Source: Bacteroides sp. OF04-15BH
Lineage (GTDB): Bacteria; Bacteroidota; Bacteroidia; Bacteroidales; Bacteroidaceae
Length of the DNA stretch: 50,673 nucleotides
Direction of reading: 5' to 3'
Assembly: GCF_003477995.1 (NCBI RefSeq)
Contig: NZ_QUEM01000029.1
Coordinates: 1 to 50,673 of the forward strand
The position numbers were made by a program, and so were the translations under genes. The notes under the pieces are model-generated. The model had not been told where the DNA came from and searched no databases. It worked only from the letters and a program-made list of their open reading frames with translations. This document shows positions 42,746-50,673 of the stretch, piece after piece; within the stretch, counting starts at the first letter, position 1, and every line of letters begins with the position of its first letter.

Positions 42746-43873
42746 CTATTTCATCAAATCCTTCAGCGTCCATTCTTCACGATAAGGAATGGTAGGAGTT
42801 CCGTCCTCCTGAAACTGGATCGGGAGCCATAAATATTGCGAAGTACTCAAACTCTTCGGCTTCCAGATGTCTCCCATAAAAATAAAGCCTTTATTCTTAT
42901 ACGGCAGCACAAAAGTACTCTGTCCATTAAAAGTCTTTTTAGCATTCTCTCCCACAAACGGAGTGGGCAGCTGCTTCCATTCTCCCCAAAGCGAATCGGC
43001 TACAAACATGCGCGCTTCATTGGGAGCCCATCCTGTGCAGCCACTGGTGATGAGCCAATATTTGCCATTTCTTTTGAACAAGGCAGGCGCTTCATTCTGT
43101 CCTCCGGGAGCAATGCGGATATATTTTCCGGTATAGTCCAGATAATCCTCGGTCAGCTCAGCCAAATGCAGTGTGAGGTTCTCCTCCGAAGAAAACAGAT
43201 GATAGGCCGTGCCGTCATCATCGACATAGACGGTCATGTCGCGACTCATCTGTCCTCCTTTCTGGTCACGGGCCAGGAACAATCCTTTCTTCACGGCATC
43301 ACGCCATTCGGGAGTCCACCAGTTTGCATATTTCGCCGGGTCCAGAGCAAGAGCCTCATCGATGTCTTTCTGCGAAAAATCAACCGGCCACTGACCGGCA
43401 TTCGGCCGCAATCCGCGCAAGAAACGGAATGGTCCTTCCGGCTTGTCTGCCACCGCAAAACCGACCTGTGCCGCAGCATATCCCTGCCCTTTCAGTTCCA
43501 GATGGAAAAGCATCACATACTTACCGGTCTTCTTGTTGTATACCACCTTGGGACGCTCCATGATACAACCCGGCTGTATGGGACTAAGCGTATCCGAAGA
43601 TACTGCCAGCGCAATGCCCCTGTTCTCCCAGTTCATCAAGTCACGTGAGGTGTAGACCGAGATTCCGGTATTCATAGAACCGCCGGCATCCGGACGATTC
43701 TCACCATACCAATAATAAACCTTACCTTTTTTCAAAATACCGCCTCCGTGTGCATTGATGTGTTTCCCCTCTGTATCGGGCCACTCAGTTGCCGGACGGA
43801 ATGTAGTCTGTTTTTGTGCCGGTAACGCACAGGAAAGAAACAGACTCGCCACAATCAATAAAACTGTTTTCAT
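42746..43873 (-). CDS. GH43-family glycosidase (galactan-type subfamily likely)
   Basis: The 375-residue exported protein has a signal peptide (MKTVLLIVASLFLSCALPAQ) and a single five-bladed propeller. The opening INAHGGGILKKGKVYYWYGE replaces the usual DP base motif of GH43 by AHGGG; this is the pattern I associate with subfamilies 24 and 34, which include exo-beta-1,3-galactanases and beta-galactosidases. ERPKVVYN and SRDMTVYVDDDGTAYHLFSSEEN provide the Asp/Glu positions expected in these subfamilies. It has no carbohydrate-binding module. It may act on arabinogalactan or host glycan galactose, which is inference. It stands alone in a unit of its own. Confidence 0.88.
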   Translation of the reverse strand: MKTVLLIVASLFLSCALPAQKQTTFRPATEWPDTEGKHINAHGGGILKKGKVYYWYGENRPDAGGSMNTGISVYTSRDLMNWENRGIALAVSSDTLSPIQPGCIMERPKVVYNKKTGKYVMLFHLELKGQGYAAAQVGFAVADKPEGPFRFLRGLRPNAGQWPVDFSQKDIDEALALDPAKYANWWTPEWRDAVKKGLFLARDQKGGQMSRDMTVYVDDDGTAYHLFSSEENLTLHLAELTEDYLDYTGKYIRIAPGGQNEAPALFKRNGKYWLITSGCTGWAPNEARMFVADSLWGEWKQLPTPFVGENAKKTFNGQSTFVLPYKNKGFIFMGDIWKPKSLSTSQYLWLPIQFQEDGTPTIPYREEWTLKDLMK

Positions 43874-43966
43874 TTTACATACCTTTTAACACGGTAAAGA
43901 TAGCGAAGACGGATAATAAAAACAACAAAACAGTAAGATTGCCCCCCTATTCAATGATATTTTTAC

Positions 43967-44578
43967 TTATTTGCATTCCAAATCCTCAAAACGCATCTGT
44001 AATTTCTGAGAAATATCCTCATGAAGATGAACATAAGAACGCTCCAGACGCACCTGATGTAAACCGCCCCATTTTCCGGTAATGGTGTATTCATCCAACA
44101 AATCCTCAGGCACCACACAAGCCAACTCTCTTCGGATTAAGGAGCAAATCTCATAAATCCGGTTATTCAACGGCTCGACCAGATTCTCCAAGCTACGCCG
44201 CAACTTCTCTGATTCCAGATTCTTTTCTCGCGACACAACTTGATAAATATGGTATAACTGTTCCTTATAATTGTATAGATTTTTAAATTCAGAACCACTC
44301 TCAAACAAAAGAAAAAACAGATATACCGTCTTGGGTAAAAAAGGCATTTTTATTTCTTTGTGGCTATACTCAGGCATAAAGATACGACAATGCTCATCAA
44401 TAACTATCTTGCTATGGGTGGAGCAAATCATCGATTCCTTGTTTCTTTGTAAAGCAGAATGCAACAAATCAATAATCTCTTTATCTCTCAGCAAATAGTC
44501 ATCAGCCAACAGCTCCTTTAACAAATATTTCGCTGTCGGGCAAGAAAGCCTTACTTTTATTTCATTCGCATCGTTCAT
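43967..44578 (-). CDS. Bacteroidales hypothetical protein
   Basis: I do not recognise a function. I start at 44578 (MNDANEIKVRLSCPTAKYLL), 203 residues, because a TATTTTTG -7 box overlaps the preceding codons; the longer frame from 44623 adds 15 residues. The middle contains KMPFLPKTVYLFFLLFESG and YKEQLYHIYQVVSREKNLE, then LVEPLNNRIYEICSLIRRE and ITGKWGGLHQVRL, a pattern I remember from uncharacterised Bacteroides proteins. It is soluble, mostly helical and has no signal peptide. It lies alone between GH43 and the groESL region and has an A/T-rich composition unlike its neighbours, which suggests a more recent arrival. Confidence 0.75.
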   Translation of the reverse strand: MNDANEIKVRLSCPTAKYLLKELLADDYLLRDKEIIDLLHSALQRNKESMICSTHSKIVIDEHCRIFMPEYSHKEIKMPFLPKTVYLFFLLFESGSEFKNLYNYKEQLYHIYQVVSREKNLESEKLRRSLENLVEPLNNRIYEICSLIRRELACVVPEDLLDEYTITGKWGGLHQVRLERSYVHLHEDISQKLQMRFEDLECK

Positions 44579-44588
44579 AGGTACAAAA

Positions 44589-44596
44589 ATATACAA
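44589..44596 (-). promoter_or_regulatory. Possible -7 box at the start of the hypothetical gene
   Basis: TATTTTTG on the minus strand lies only about ten bases before the ATG at 44578. If used, the transcript would have almost no leader; if the longer frame is real, the match is within coding sequence. Confidence 0.3.
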
Positions 44597-44623
44597 TTTT
44601 TCTTTATCTTTTTTCCGAAACAA

Positions 44624-44966
44624 GAATGTCTCCTTCGTATAAAAATCTTGTTTTCATAACACGATCTAAATACAATATGACAATCTGTCGGCATATAAAA
44701 ATCACTATCTGAAATCCTTACCGGAACTAGGTTTATAGAGTATCTGACAAAAATTTTCCCAATCCCAAAACTACTTTGTTCAGCCTCAAATTTCTTTCTC
44801 TTTTCATTTGACTTTTCCTTTCTATCAAATCAGTAAAACTTCTCAATAAACTCGCTTCTTTGACCATTTATGTTGTTCTTAAAAAAAAGTAACCCATCAA
44901 AAAGAAAAAAATCAAAGAATTTTCAGAAAAAGATTGATCTGCCTTTGTTTGTACCTGATAAACACA
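44624..44966. other. AT-rich gene-free region
   Basis: Between the hypothetical gene and the groEL terminator I see no gene. A 70-codon plus-strand frame at 44870-45082 runs into the groEL terminator and the end of groEL and is spurious. Confidence 0.5.
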
Positions 44967-45014
44967 AAAAAGGAAGCAACCGTTTTGACTGGCAAAACAG
45001 TTGCTTCCTTTTTA
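44967..45014 (-). terminator. Terminator after groEL
   Basis: Arms of 21 bases (44967-44987 and 44993-45013) pair with one mismatch around a five-base loop; the minus-strand copy ends in TTTTTT. It lies 25 bases after the groEL stop. Confidence 0.9.
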
Positions 45015-45038
45015 TTGAATTACTCGCTGAGCTGATTT

Positions 45039-46688
<1,650 letters not shown>

Positions 46689-46711
46689 TTAATAGGATTC
46701 AACGATTAATA

Positions 46712-46984
46712 TTAAGCAAGAATTGCAACCACGTCGCTCTGACGCATAATCAGGTATTTGTTACCTTCGTGCTCGATTTCTGTACCGGCATACTTACCGT
46801 ACAACACTTCATCGCCCACTTTCAATACCATTTCTTCGTCTTTGGTTCCTGTTCCTACAGCGATAACCTTACCTTGCAATGGTTTTTCTTTTGCTGTATC
46901 CGGAATAATGATTCCACCGATTGTCTTTGTTTCTGCTGGAGCTGGTTCAATCAGAACACGGTCTGCTAATGGTTTAATGCTCAT
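46712..46984 (-). CDS. groS: 10 kDa co-chaperonin GroES
   Basis: GroES caps GroEL in the cytoplasm. The 90-residue protein starts [16 protein letters not shown], has the mobile-loop segment [18 protein letters not shown] (residues about 18-35) and the [14 protein letters not shown] roof region. It is the first gene of the groES-groEL operon. No CIRCE element (TTAGCACTC-N9-GAGTGCTAA) is present upstream, so HrcA control is not suggested. Confidence 0.98.
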   Translation of the reverse strand: MSIKPLADRVLIEPAPAETKTIGGIIIPDTAKEKPLQGKVIAVGTGTKDEEMVLKVGDEVLYGKYAGTEIEHEGNKYLIMRQSDVVAILA

Positions 46985-47048
46985 AATAATATTGTTTTTA
47001 CGTTATTTTTCTAAATGGATTGAATTATAAATTCACTTAATCTATTAC

Positions 47049-47081
47049 GAAAAGTATGCCAAACAGGGCAAGACTGACAAA
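47049..47081 (-). promoter_or_regulatory. Candidate promoter for groESL
   Basis: On the minus strand TTTG (47078-47081) lies 21 bases before TACTTTTC (47049-47056), which differs from TAnnTTTG in the last base. It lies right beside the stop of the upstream GH127-like gene. The call is tentative. Confidence 0.35.
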
Positions 47082-47084
47082 ATG

Positions 47085-48881
47085 TCACTTCAGTTTATCT
47101 TTCGTAAAATAAGGGAACCAAATTTTAGTTTTGGCACTGCCACGCTGTCCTCTTGCAAAATAAGGAGTAAGCAACAACGTTTTCCCCTGCAAGGAATCGG
47201 ACTTCAAATCATACAGACGTCCTTCTATAATCTGTACCCCGCCGTTCAGGCCCAGAGCAAACCGGGTCGGCGCACTTTCCTTTAAAAGCACCTTGCAGTC
47301 ACACTGCTTCTGCAAAATGGAATCCAGTTCCTCCTGACAATAAACAAAAGGAGCCCGCTGATAGGCCAAAGAAGGCACAGGCTGTTCGGTACTGTCTTTC
47401 GGTACGACGGTCCTCACTGCAGAAAGGAACGTAAAAATAATGCGGTCGTCCTTTTTCCACGTTCCGGAAACCCGGATAAAACCATTCTCCACCTGAACCG
47501 GTTTGTTCACACCATTGACCAACAGTCCCATCTGTTTGCTTTGCGGGAGATAACGATAACGCCCCATTCCTTCCAGACAGTCATCCGTCATCCATGAAGG
47601 CACCCGCAGATAAAACGTACATTTTTGAGGAGTGTCGGCAATGATGTCCATATAAAAGCCTCCGGCCCACGGCATGGAACTCATGGTGCTGAGCTTCATA
47701 TTCAGTTTTTTGGTTTTAATGGTCACCTCTCCACGGAAATACTGGTTGATATAAACCGCGGTATCATTCTGAGTCGCGTAGTAATAATCCGGAAGCACCG
47801 CCAGATTCCGGATTAGGGAAATCGCCTGAGGCAAGGGAACCTGACTGATGGAATCGCGCACCAGTTCCTTCTGCTCATCCATTTCCAGGTTACGGGCCAT
47901 ATATCCGCCGTGGAAAGAAATACCGGCACGGAGTTCATTATACATGGCACGCTCAAAAAGTTCCATGCAGCGGGCATCCTGAGTGACACCATACAACCGG
48001 ATACACCATTCCATATTGGCCATTGTTTCGGGCAAGGCAAAACGAGTTTCCGGTACGGCGTCCGGGCGCACGGAAAAACCTCCTGTAATGCGCATCGTCC
48101 GGTTCACCGCCTCTTGCCAGCAGGCATGATTTTCTTCCAGCATCTTTCGATCTCCGGTCAATCCGGCTATCCACGCCTGAGCGGCATAATACAATCCCTG
48201 TTCCTGTCCCCAGTCTTTACCGTCCATCTGTTTCTGCATCAAGACTGCGGCCTTCAAGAAAGTGTCGTTCTGCGTCAGAAGATAGAAATCTCCCAAAGCC
48301 AGCACCATATTCGGATGCAAATCGCGTTCCTTTATCTTATCGGGCTTCTGGAGCAAAGCACTGCTCAAGCGTTCTGCATGCTGCAAGGCCCAATGCAAAA
48401 GCGGTTTCTGTCCACCGGCGCGTGTATAAGCCAATGCCGCCCGATAAAAGGCAGCCATCTGATAATATAAAGGATGGGATTCTTTGCGGGCACGCTTCAG
48501 CCAGGTCACTTCAGTCCGGTCGGAAAAGTCTTTCGGCACCAGGGCAGCCAGACTGTCCAGTCGTCCACGCTGCAGCGAGTCCGGTTCCACCACATAGATA
48601 TAAGACATCGCTTCCAGCAGATGATACAAATCGGCATCCTCCAGATCCTTATTCGCATATTTTCCATCCAACAGACCGTTTGCAGCCAGACGGTTCCAGA
48701 CTACCGGCAACGTATTGACCCGCTGCGAGCGAAACTGGAAATACCAATAAAAATCATCTATATACAGGTTTTCAAAAGAAACCGGACGAAGCAGATTTCC
48801 GTTGCTCCCACCGGCCTTACCCAAGAAGGAACACCACAAAAGAATGGCTAGCAGCCATCCTACTCTTTTAACATTTTGCAT
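47085..48881 (-). CDS. GH127-like protein without the catalytic cysteine cluster
   Basis: The 598-residue exported protein has a signal peptide (VGWLLAILLWCSFLGKAGG) and the layout of GH127-type beta-L-arabinofuranosidases: opening FENLYIDDFYWYFQFR, LEDADLYHLLEAMSYIY, the DARCMELFERAMYNELRAGIS barrel segment and a C-terminal beta domain. Canonical GH127 has a zinc site of Glu and three cysteines; here the first position pair reads E285-T-M287 in place of E-x-C, and the CC pair is replaced by PQ at about residues 351-352 in VPLPQAISLIRNL. It therefore cannot use the known cysteine mechanism and may belong to a divergent branch with another function. It lies upstream of groES on the same strand but is probably a separate unit. 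Confidence 0.75.
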   Translation of the reverse strand: MQNVKRVGWLLAILLWCSFLGKAGGSNGNLLRPVSFENLYIDDFYWYFQFRSQRVNTLPVVWNRLAANGLLDGKYANKDLEDADLYHLLEAMSYIYVVEPDSLQRGRLDSLAALVPKDFSDRTEVTWLKRARKESHPLYYQMAAFYRAALAYTRAGGQKPLLHWALQHAERLSSALLQKPDKIKERDLHPNMVLALGDFYLLTQNDTFLKAAVLMQKQMDGKDWGQEQGLYYAAQAWIAGLTGDRKMLEENHACWQEAVNRTMRITGGFSVRPDAVPETRFALPETMANMEWCIRLYGVTQDARCMELFERAMYNELRAGISFHGGYMARNLEMDEQKELVRDSISQVPLPQAISLIRNLAVLPDYYYATQNDTAVYINQYFRGEVTIKTKKLNMKLSTMSSMPWAGGFYMDIIADTPQKCTFYLRVPSWMTDDCLEGMGRYRYLPQSKQMGLLVNGVNKPVQVENGFIRVSGTWKKDDRIIFTFLSAVRTVVPKDSTEQPVPSLAYQRAPFVYCQEELDSILQKQCDCKVLLKESAPTRFALGLNGGVQIIEGRLYDLKSDSLQGKTLLLTPYFARGQRGSAKTKIWFPYFTKDKLK

Positions 48882-48913
48882 ATCTTTTTTCTTTTAAAGC
48901 GGAATAAATCAAA

Positions 48914-48921
48914 CAAAAATA
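48914..48921 (-). promoter_or_regulatory. -7 box for GH127-like gene
   Basis: TATTTTTG on the minus strand matches TAnnTTTG, 32 bases before the start; TTTG at 48946-48949 is 24 bases upstream, longer than ideal. Confidence 0.45.
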
Positions 48922-48933
48922 GAAATAAATCTG

Positions 48934-48941
48934 TATTTTTG
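48934..48941 (+). promoter_or_regulatory. -7 box for membrane protein gene
   Basis: TATTTTTG matches TAnnTTTG, 54 bases before the start at 48996, and lies 12 bases from the opposing box of the GH127-like gene. Confidence 0.45.
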
Positions 48942-48995
48942 CAATCAAATAAACATGCATTAATCATTCTATCTCCAGTTGAACCAACCTCATTC

Positions 48996-49865
48996 ATGAA
49001 AACCGTCCTAACATATATACTGATTTTCACTACCCTATTTTTACTACTGACTTTCATTCCCAAAACAGGAGGCTACATCTGGCAACCGGAAATCATCAAC
49101 GGCATCAGCGCCTTGCTGCTCACCCTGCTCATCTTTCTGGTGGGACGCATTTCGGGCACCTCAAAAACACTGACCGGTATCTTAGGAACCGCTGTATTTA
49201 CTCTTCTGTTCTGCCCCAAGTCACACATGTTCTTTTACCGGGACGAACAGGCCGTTATTGAACTGACTTCGGTGTGCATTGTTCCTTTCTTCATCTCGCA
49301 ATACAAGCGCATAGAGACCAAAAACTTTAAATACGGTTACTTTATCATGTTGTTGATGGGTATTTTCTGCAGCTACACTCACGACGGTATCACCATACCC
49401 CTATGTCTCAGTTTTTTATTGCTATCCTATCTGCAACGGAAAAAGTTCTTTGGGCTGGCCTGCTGGCCCATGGTCATCGGTTTTGCCATCGGCACGACTC
49501 TTTCGTTGCTGCGCTCCGATTATCTGACCTGGGCCTCTTTCGGTGATTTTCAGTTGCTGACCACCCAGACTGCGACCGCCTTTACCCAATTGTGGGAAAC
49601 CAAAGTCTTTATTTTTGCCACTCTGCTCAGCCTGTATTATCTGGTCTCGCGCAGACGCAGAAAGCGCCTGTGGCCTATTTTCAAGGAACACAAACTCCTG
49701 TCCTACTGTCTGCTGTTCTCTGTCTGTACGGTTCCCTTCGCTCCTTTGGGCATGGATAACGCCATACAGGGAGTCTGCTTTTTCTGCATGTTCTGGGTAC
49801 TTTTCCTCTTTCACGACATCGTTACCCTGATCCAAAAGCGCCGGCAGCATCATAAACCGGCATAA
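48996..49865 (+). CDS. Polytopic membrane protein of unknown function
   Basis: I start at 48996, after the promoter; the frame is open 40 codons further upstream but this part is very basic and lies over the promoter. The 289-residue protein has about eight hydrophobic segments (for example around 4-20, 33-50, 60-76, 88-104, 115-131, 138-148, 153-171 and 208-222) separated by short charged loops, and ends with a basic tail RRQHHKPA. The loop SYTHDGITIPL is the only polar motif that might be functional. It resembles polytopic proteins of polysaccharide or glycosyltransferase membranes (DUF6056-like), but this is weak. It converges with the AlkD gene. Confidence 0.7.
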   Translation: MKTVLTYILIFTTLFLLLTFIPKTGGYIWQPEIINGISALLLTLLIFLVGRISGTSKTLTGILGTAVFTLLFCPKSHMFFYRDEQAVIELTSVCIVPFFISQYKRIETKNFKYGYFIMLLMGIFCSYTHDGITIPLCLSFLLLSYLQRKKFFGLACWPMVIGFAIGTTLSLLRSDYLTWASFGDFQLLTTQTATAFTQLWETKVFIFATLLSLYYLVSRRRRKRLWPIFKEHKLLSYCLLFSVCTVPFAPLGMDNAIQGVCFFCMFWVLFLFHDIVTLIQKRRQHHKPA

Positions 49866-49870
49866 ACCAT

Positions 49871-50557
49871 TCAGCTTCTCAGTGCCCGGATGCACTCTTT
49901 CCAGGAATCCGACACACGCCGTGATTCGATAATCTTCCGTAAGGTCAGCCGCTGCACCTCCTCAGACAGACATCTGCTCTGAAGCAAGGCATATACCCGC
50001 TCGGGAAAATCCACAAAGGCTACTGACAAGGCCCAGGCCACAGCCACCGCAGCATAGTAACCGGCCGGCTGAAGGGAAGTAAGCACTTCCAGCACTCGTT
50101 CGATATAGTCGGAAGTAAGAAAATGATCCAACAACATCACCACGGCAAAACGCTGTGCAAACTCACGGTCTGAGAGCCAATAGGGCTGCAACCGCTGCCA
50201 GGCACTCTCGGGCTCCCGCCGTACAAAGCGCAAAGAAGTGCAGACAGAATCACACAAGGCCCAGTTGGTGATCAAAGGCACATAGCGCGCGATGTATTCC
50301 CAACGTTCTTCTTCCGGCAGTTTTGCTCCTGCCAACGTCAGCCCTTTGAGAAGAATCATTTCAAAACTGCGGTCCGTATCTTCTTCCCAAAGACGAAGCC
50401 AGACTCCTTCCTTTACCAACTGACGGGCAAACTTCCGCAAAAGCGGCAGCCGTACACCCCTCACGGTAATCGTATCGTTCAGCAAGGATGCCGAAAAGGC
50501 TGCATATTCCGGTTCGGCATGTTTTTCCAAAAAAGATATTATCTGCTCCATAGTCAT
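49871..50557 (-). CDS. DNA alkylation repair protein, AlkD-like
   Basis: The 228-residue cytoplasmic protein consists of HEAT-like helical repeats of the AlkD type, with VRGVRLPLLRKFARQL, NWALCDSVCTSL and FAVVMLLDHF segments. AlkD glycosylases excise bulky or cationic alkylated bases without base flipping, with an Asp and Trp set in the concave surface; the NWALCD motif supplies a Trp and Asp in the expected region. Its stop lies five bases from the end of the opposing membrane protein gene. The upstream region runs off the window edge. Confidence 0.85.
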   Translation of the reverse strand: MTMEQIISFLEKHAEPEYAAFSASLLNDTITVRGVRLPLLRKFARQLVKEGVWLRLWEEDTDRSFEMILLKGLTLAGAKLPEEERWEYIARYVPLITNWALCDSVCTSLRFVRREPESAWQRLQPYWLSDREFAQRFAVVMLLDHFLTSDYIERVLEVLTSLQPAGYYAAVAVAWALSVAFVDFPERVYALLQSRCLSEEVQRLTLRKIIESRRVSDSWKECIRALRS

Positions 50558-50673
50558 ATTTTATACTTCAAAAACACAATCTTCAAATCTGTTTTCCGAT
50601 TTTCTCAATAAAAAAGCAGACCTTTTTCCGATTCTAAAACCTGTTGGCGGAATTAAAAAACCGCCTGAAAATT
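50558..50673. other. Right-edge AT-rich region
   Basis: The last 116 bases are the upstream region of the AlkD gene and hold no gene or clear TAnnTTTG box that I can support. Confidence 0.4.

Noticed and set aside
46985..47084. CIRCE/HrcA operator upstream of groES
   Set aside because: The expected inverted repeat is absent; only a weak Bacteroides-type promoter can be proposed.

Overview
The window looks like chromosome from a gut-type member of the Bacteroidales (Bacteroides/Phocaeicola/Prevotella-like). The evidence is the recurrent Bacteroides-type promoter box TAnnTTTG upstream of most transcription units, the lack of strong Shine-Dalgarno sequences, typical Bacteroidales families (BT_3928-like DoxX protein, DUF1599, DUF2027-Smr, TonB-dependent receptor, GH97/GH95/GH33/GH127/GH43 enzymes) and C-terminal tails of the 'YDLQGRRV...GKKVLF' kind. 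Species cannot be fixed from the sequence alone. No rRNA, tRNA, CRISPR array, transposase or phage gene was seen.

Layout. 0.3-8.4 kb (minus strand) is conserved housekeeping: DUF1599 - DoxX/BT_3928-like - tpiA - SPOR protein - folE, then an M23/LysM peptidase, and ispD-recG. 8.7-14.3 kb (plus) holds two exported glycosidases, an atypical GH97 and a GH95 alpha-fucosidase/galactosidase with lectin-like repeats. 14.9-19.0 kb has pdxJ and a DJ-1 protein (minus) diverging from nadK and an ABC half-transporter (plus). 19.3-23.0 kb is a TonB-dependent receptor followed by a periplasmic purple-acid-phosphatase-like enzyme. 23.2-26.6 kb (minus) is a multidomain sialidase. 26.8-30.2 kb (minus) is a run queA - NUDIX - GNAT - Gfo/Idh/MocA. 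30.2-32.2 kb (plus) has DUF2027-Smr, a small zinc-ribbon protein and an NlpC/P60 peptidase. 32.4-34.1 kb (minus) is xth - dgkA - PAP2. 34.2-38.6 kb (plus) has an endonuclease/exonuclease/phosphatase-fold lipoprotein and then a cobalamin-riboswitch-controlled nrdDG operon. 38.8-50.6 kb mixes an S9 peptidase, an ApbE lipoprotein, a GH43 enzyme, an unknown Bacteroidales protein, groES-groEL, a GH127-like protein, a polytopic membrane protein and an AlkD-like protein.

How it fits together. The exported sialidase, GH95 and GH97 enzymes share an accessory lectin-like module type and point to trimming of host mucin-like glycans, although no SusC/SusD pair is present, so this is not a classical polysaccharide utilisation locus. 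The points most worth a second look are three glycosidase-family proteins whose expected catalytic residues are altered (GH127-like without its zinc/nucleophile cysteines, GH97 without the usual Glu set, GH43 without the canonical base motif), the B12 riboswitch in front of the anaerobic ribonucleotide reductase, the receptor-phosphatase pair, and a 30-bp-arm inverted repeat beside the NlpC terminator. I found no strong candidate for an entirely new multi-gene system. Family calls rest on motifs recognised by eye; no database search was run.
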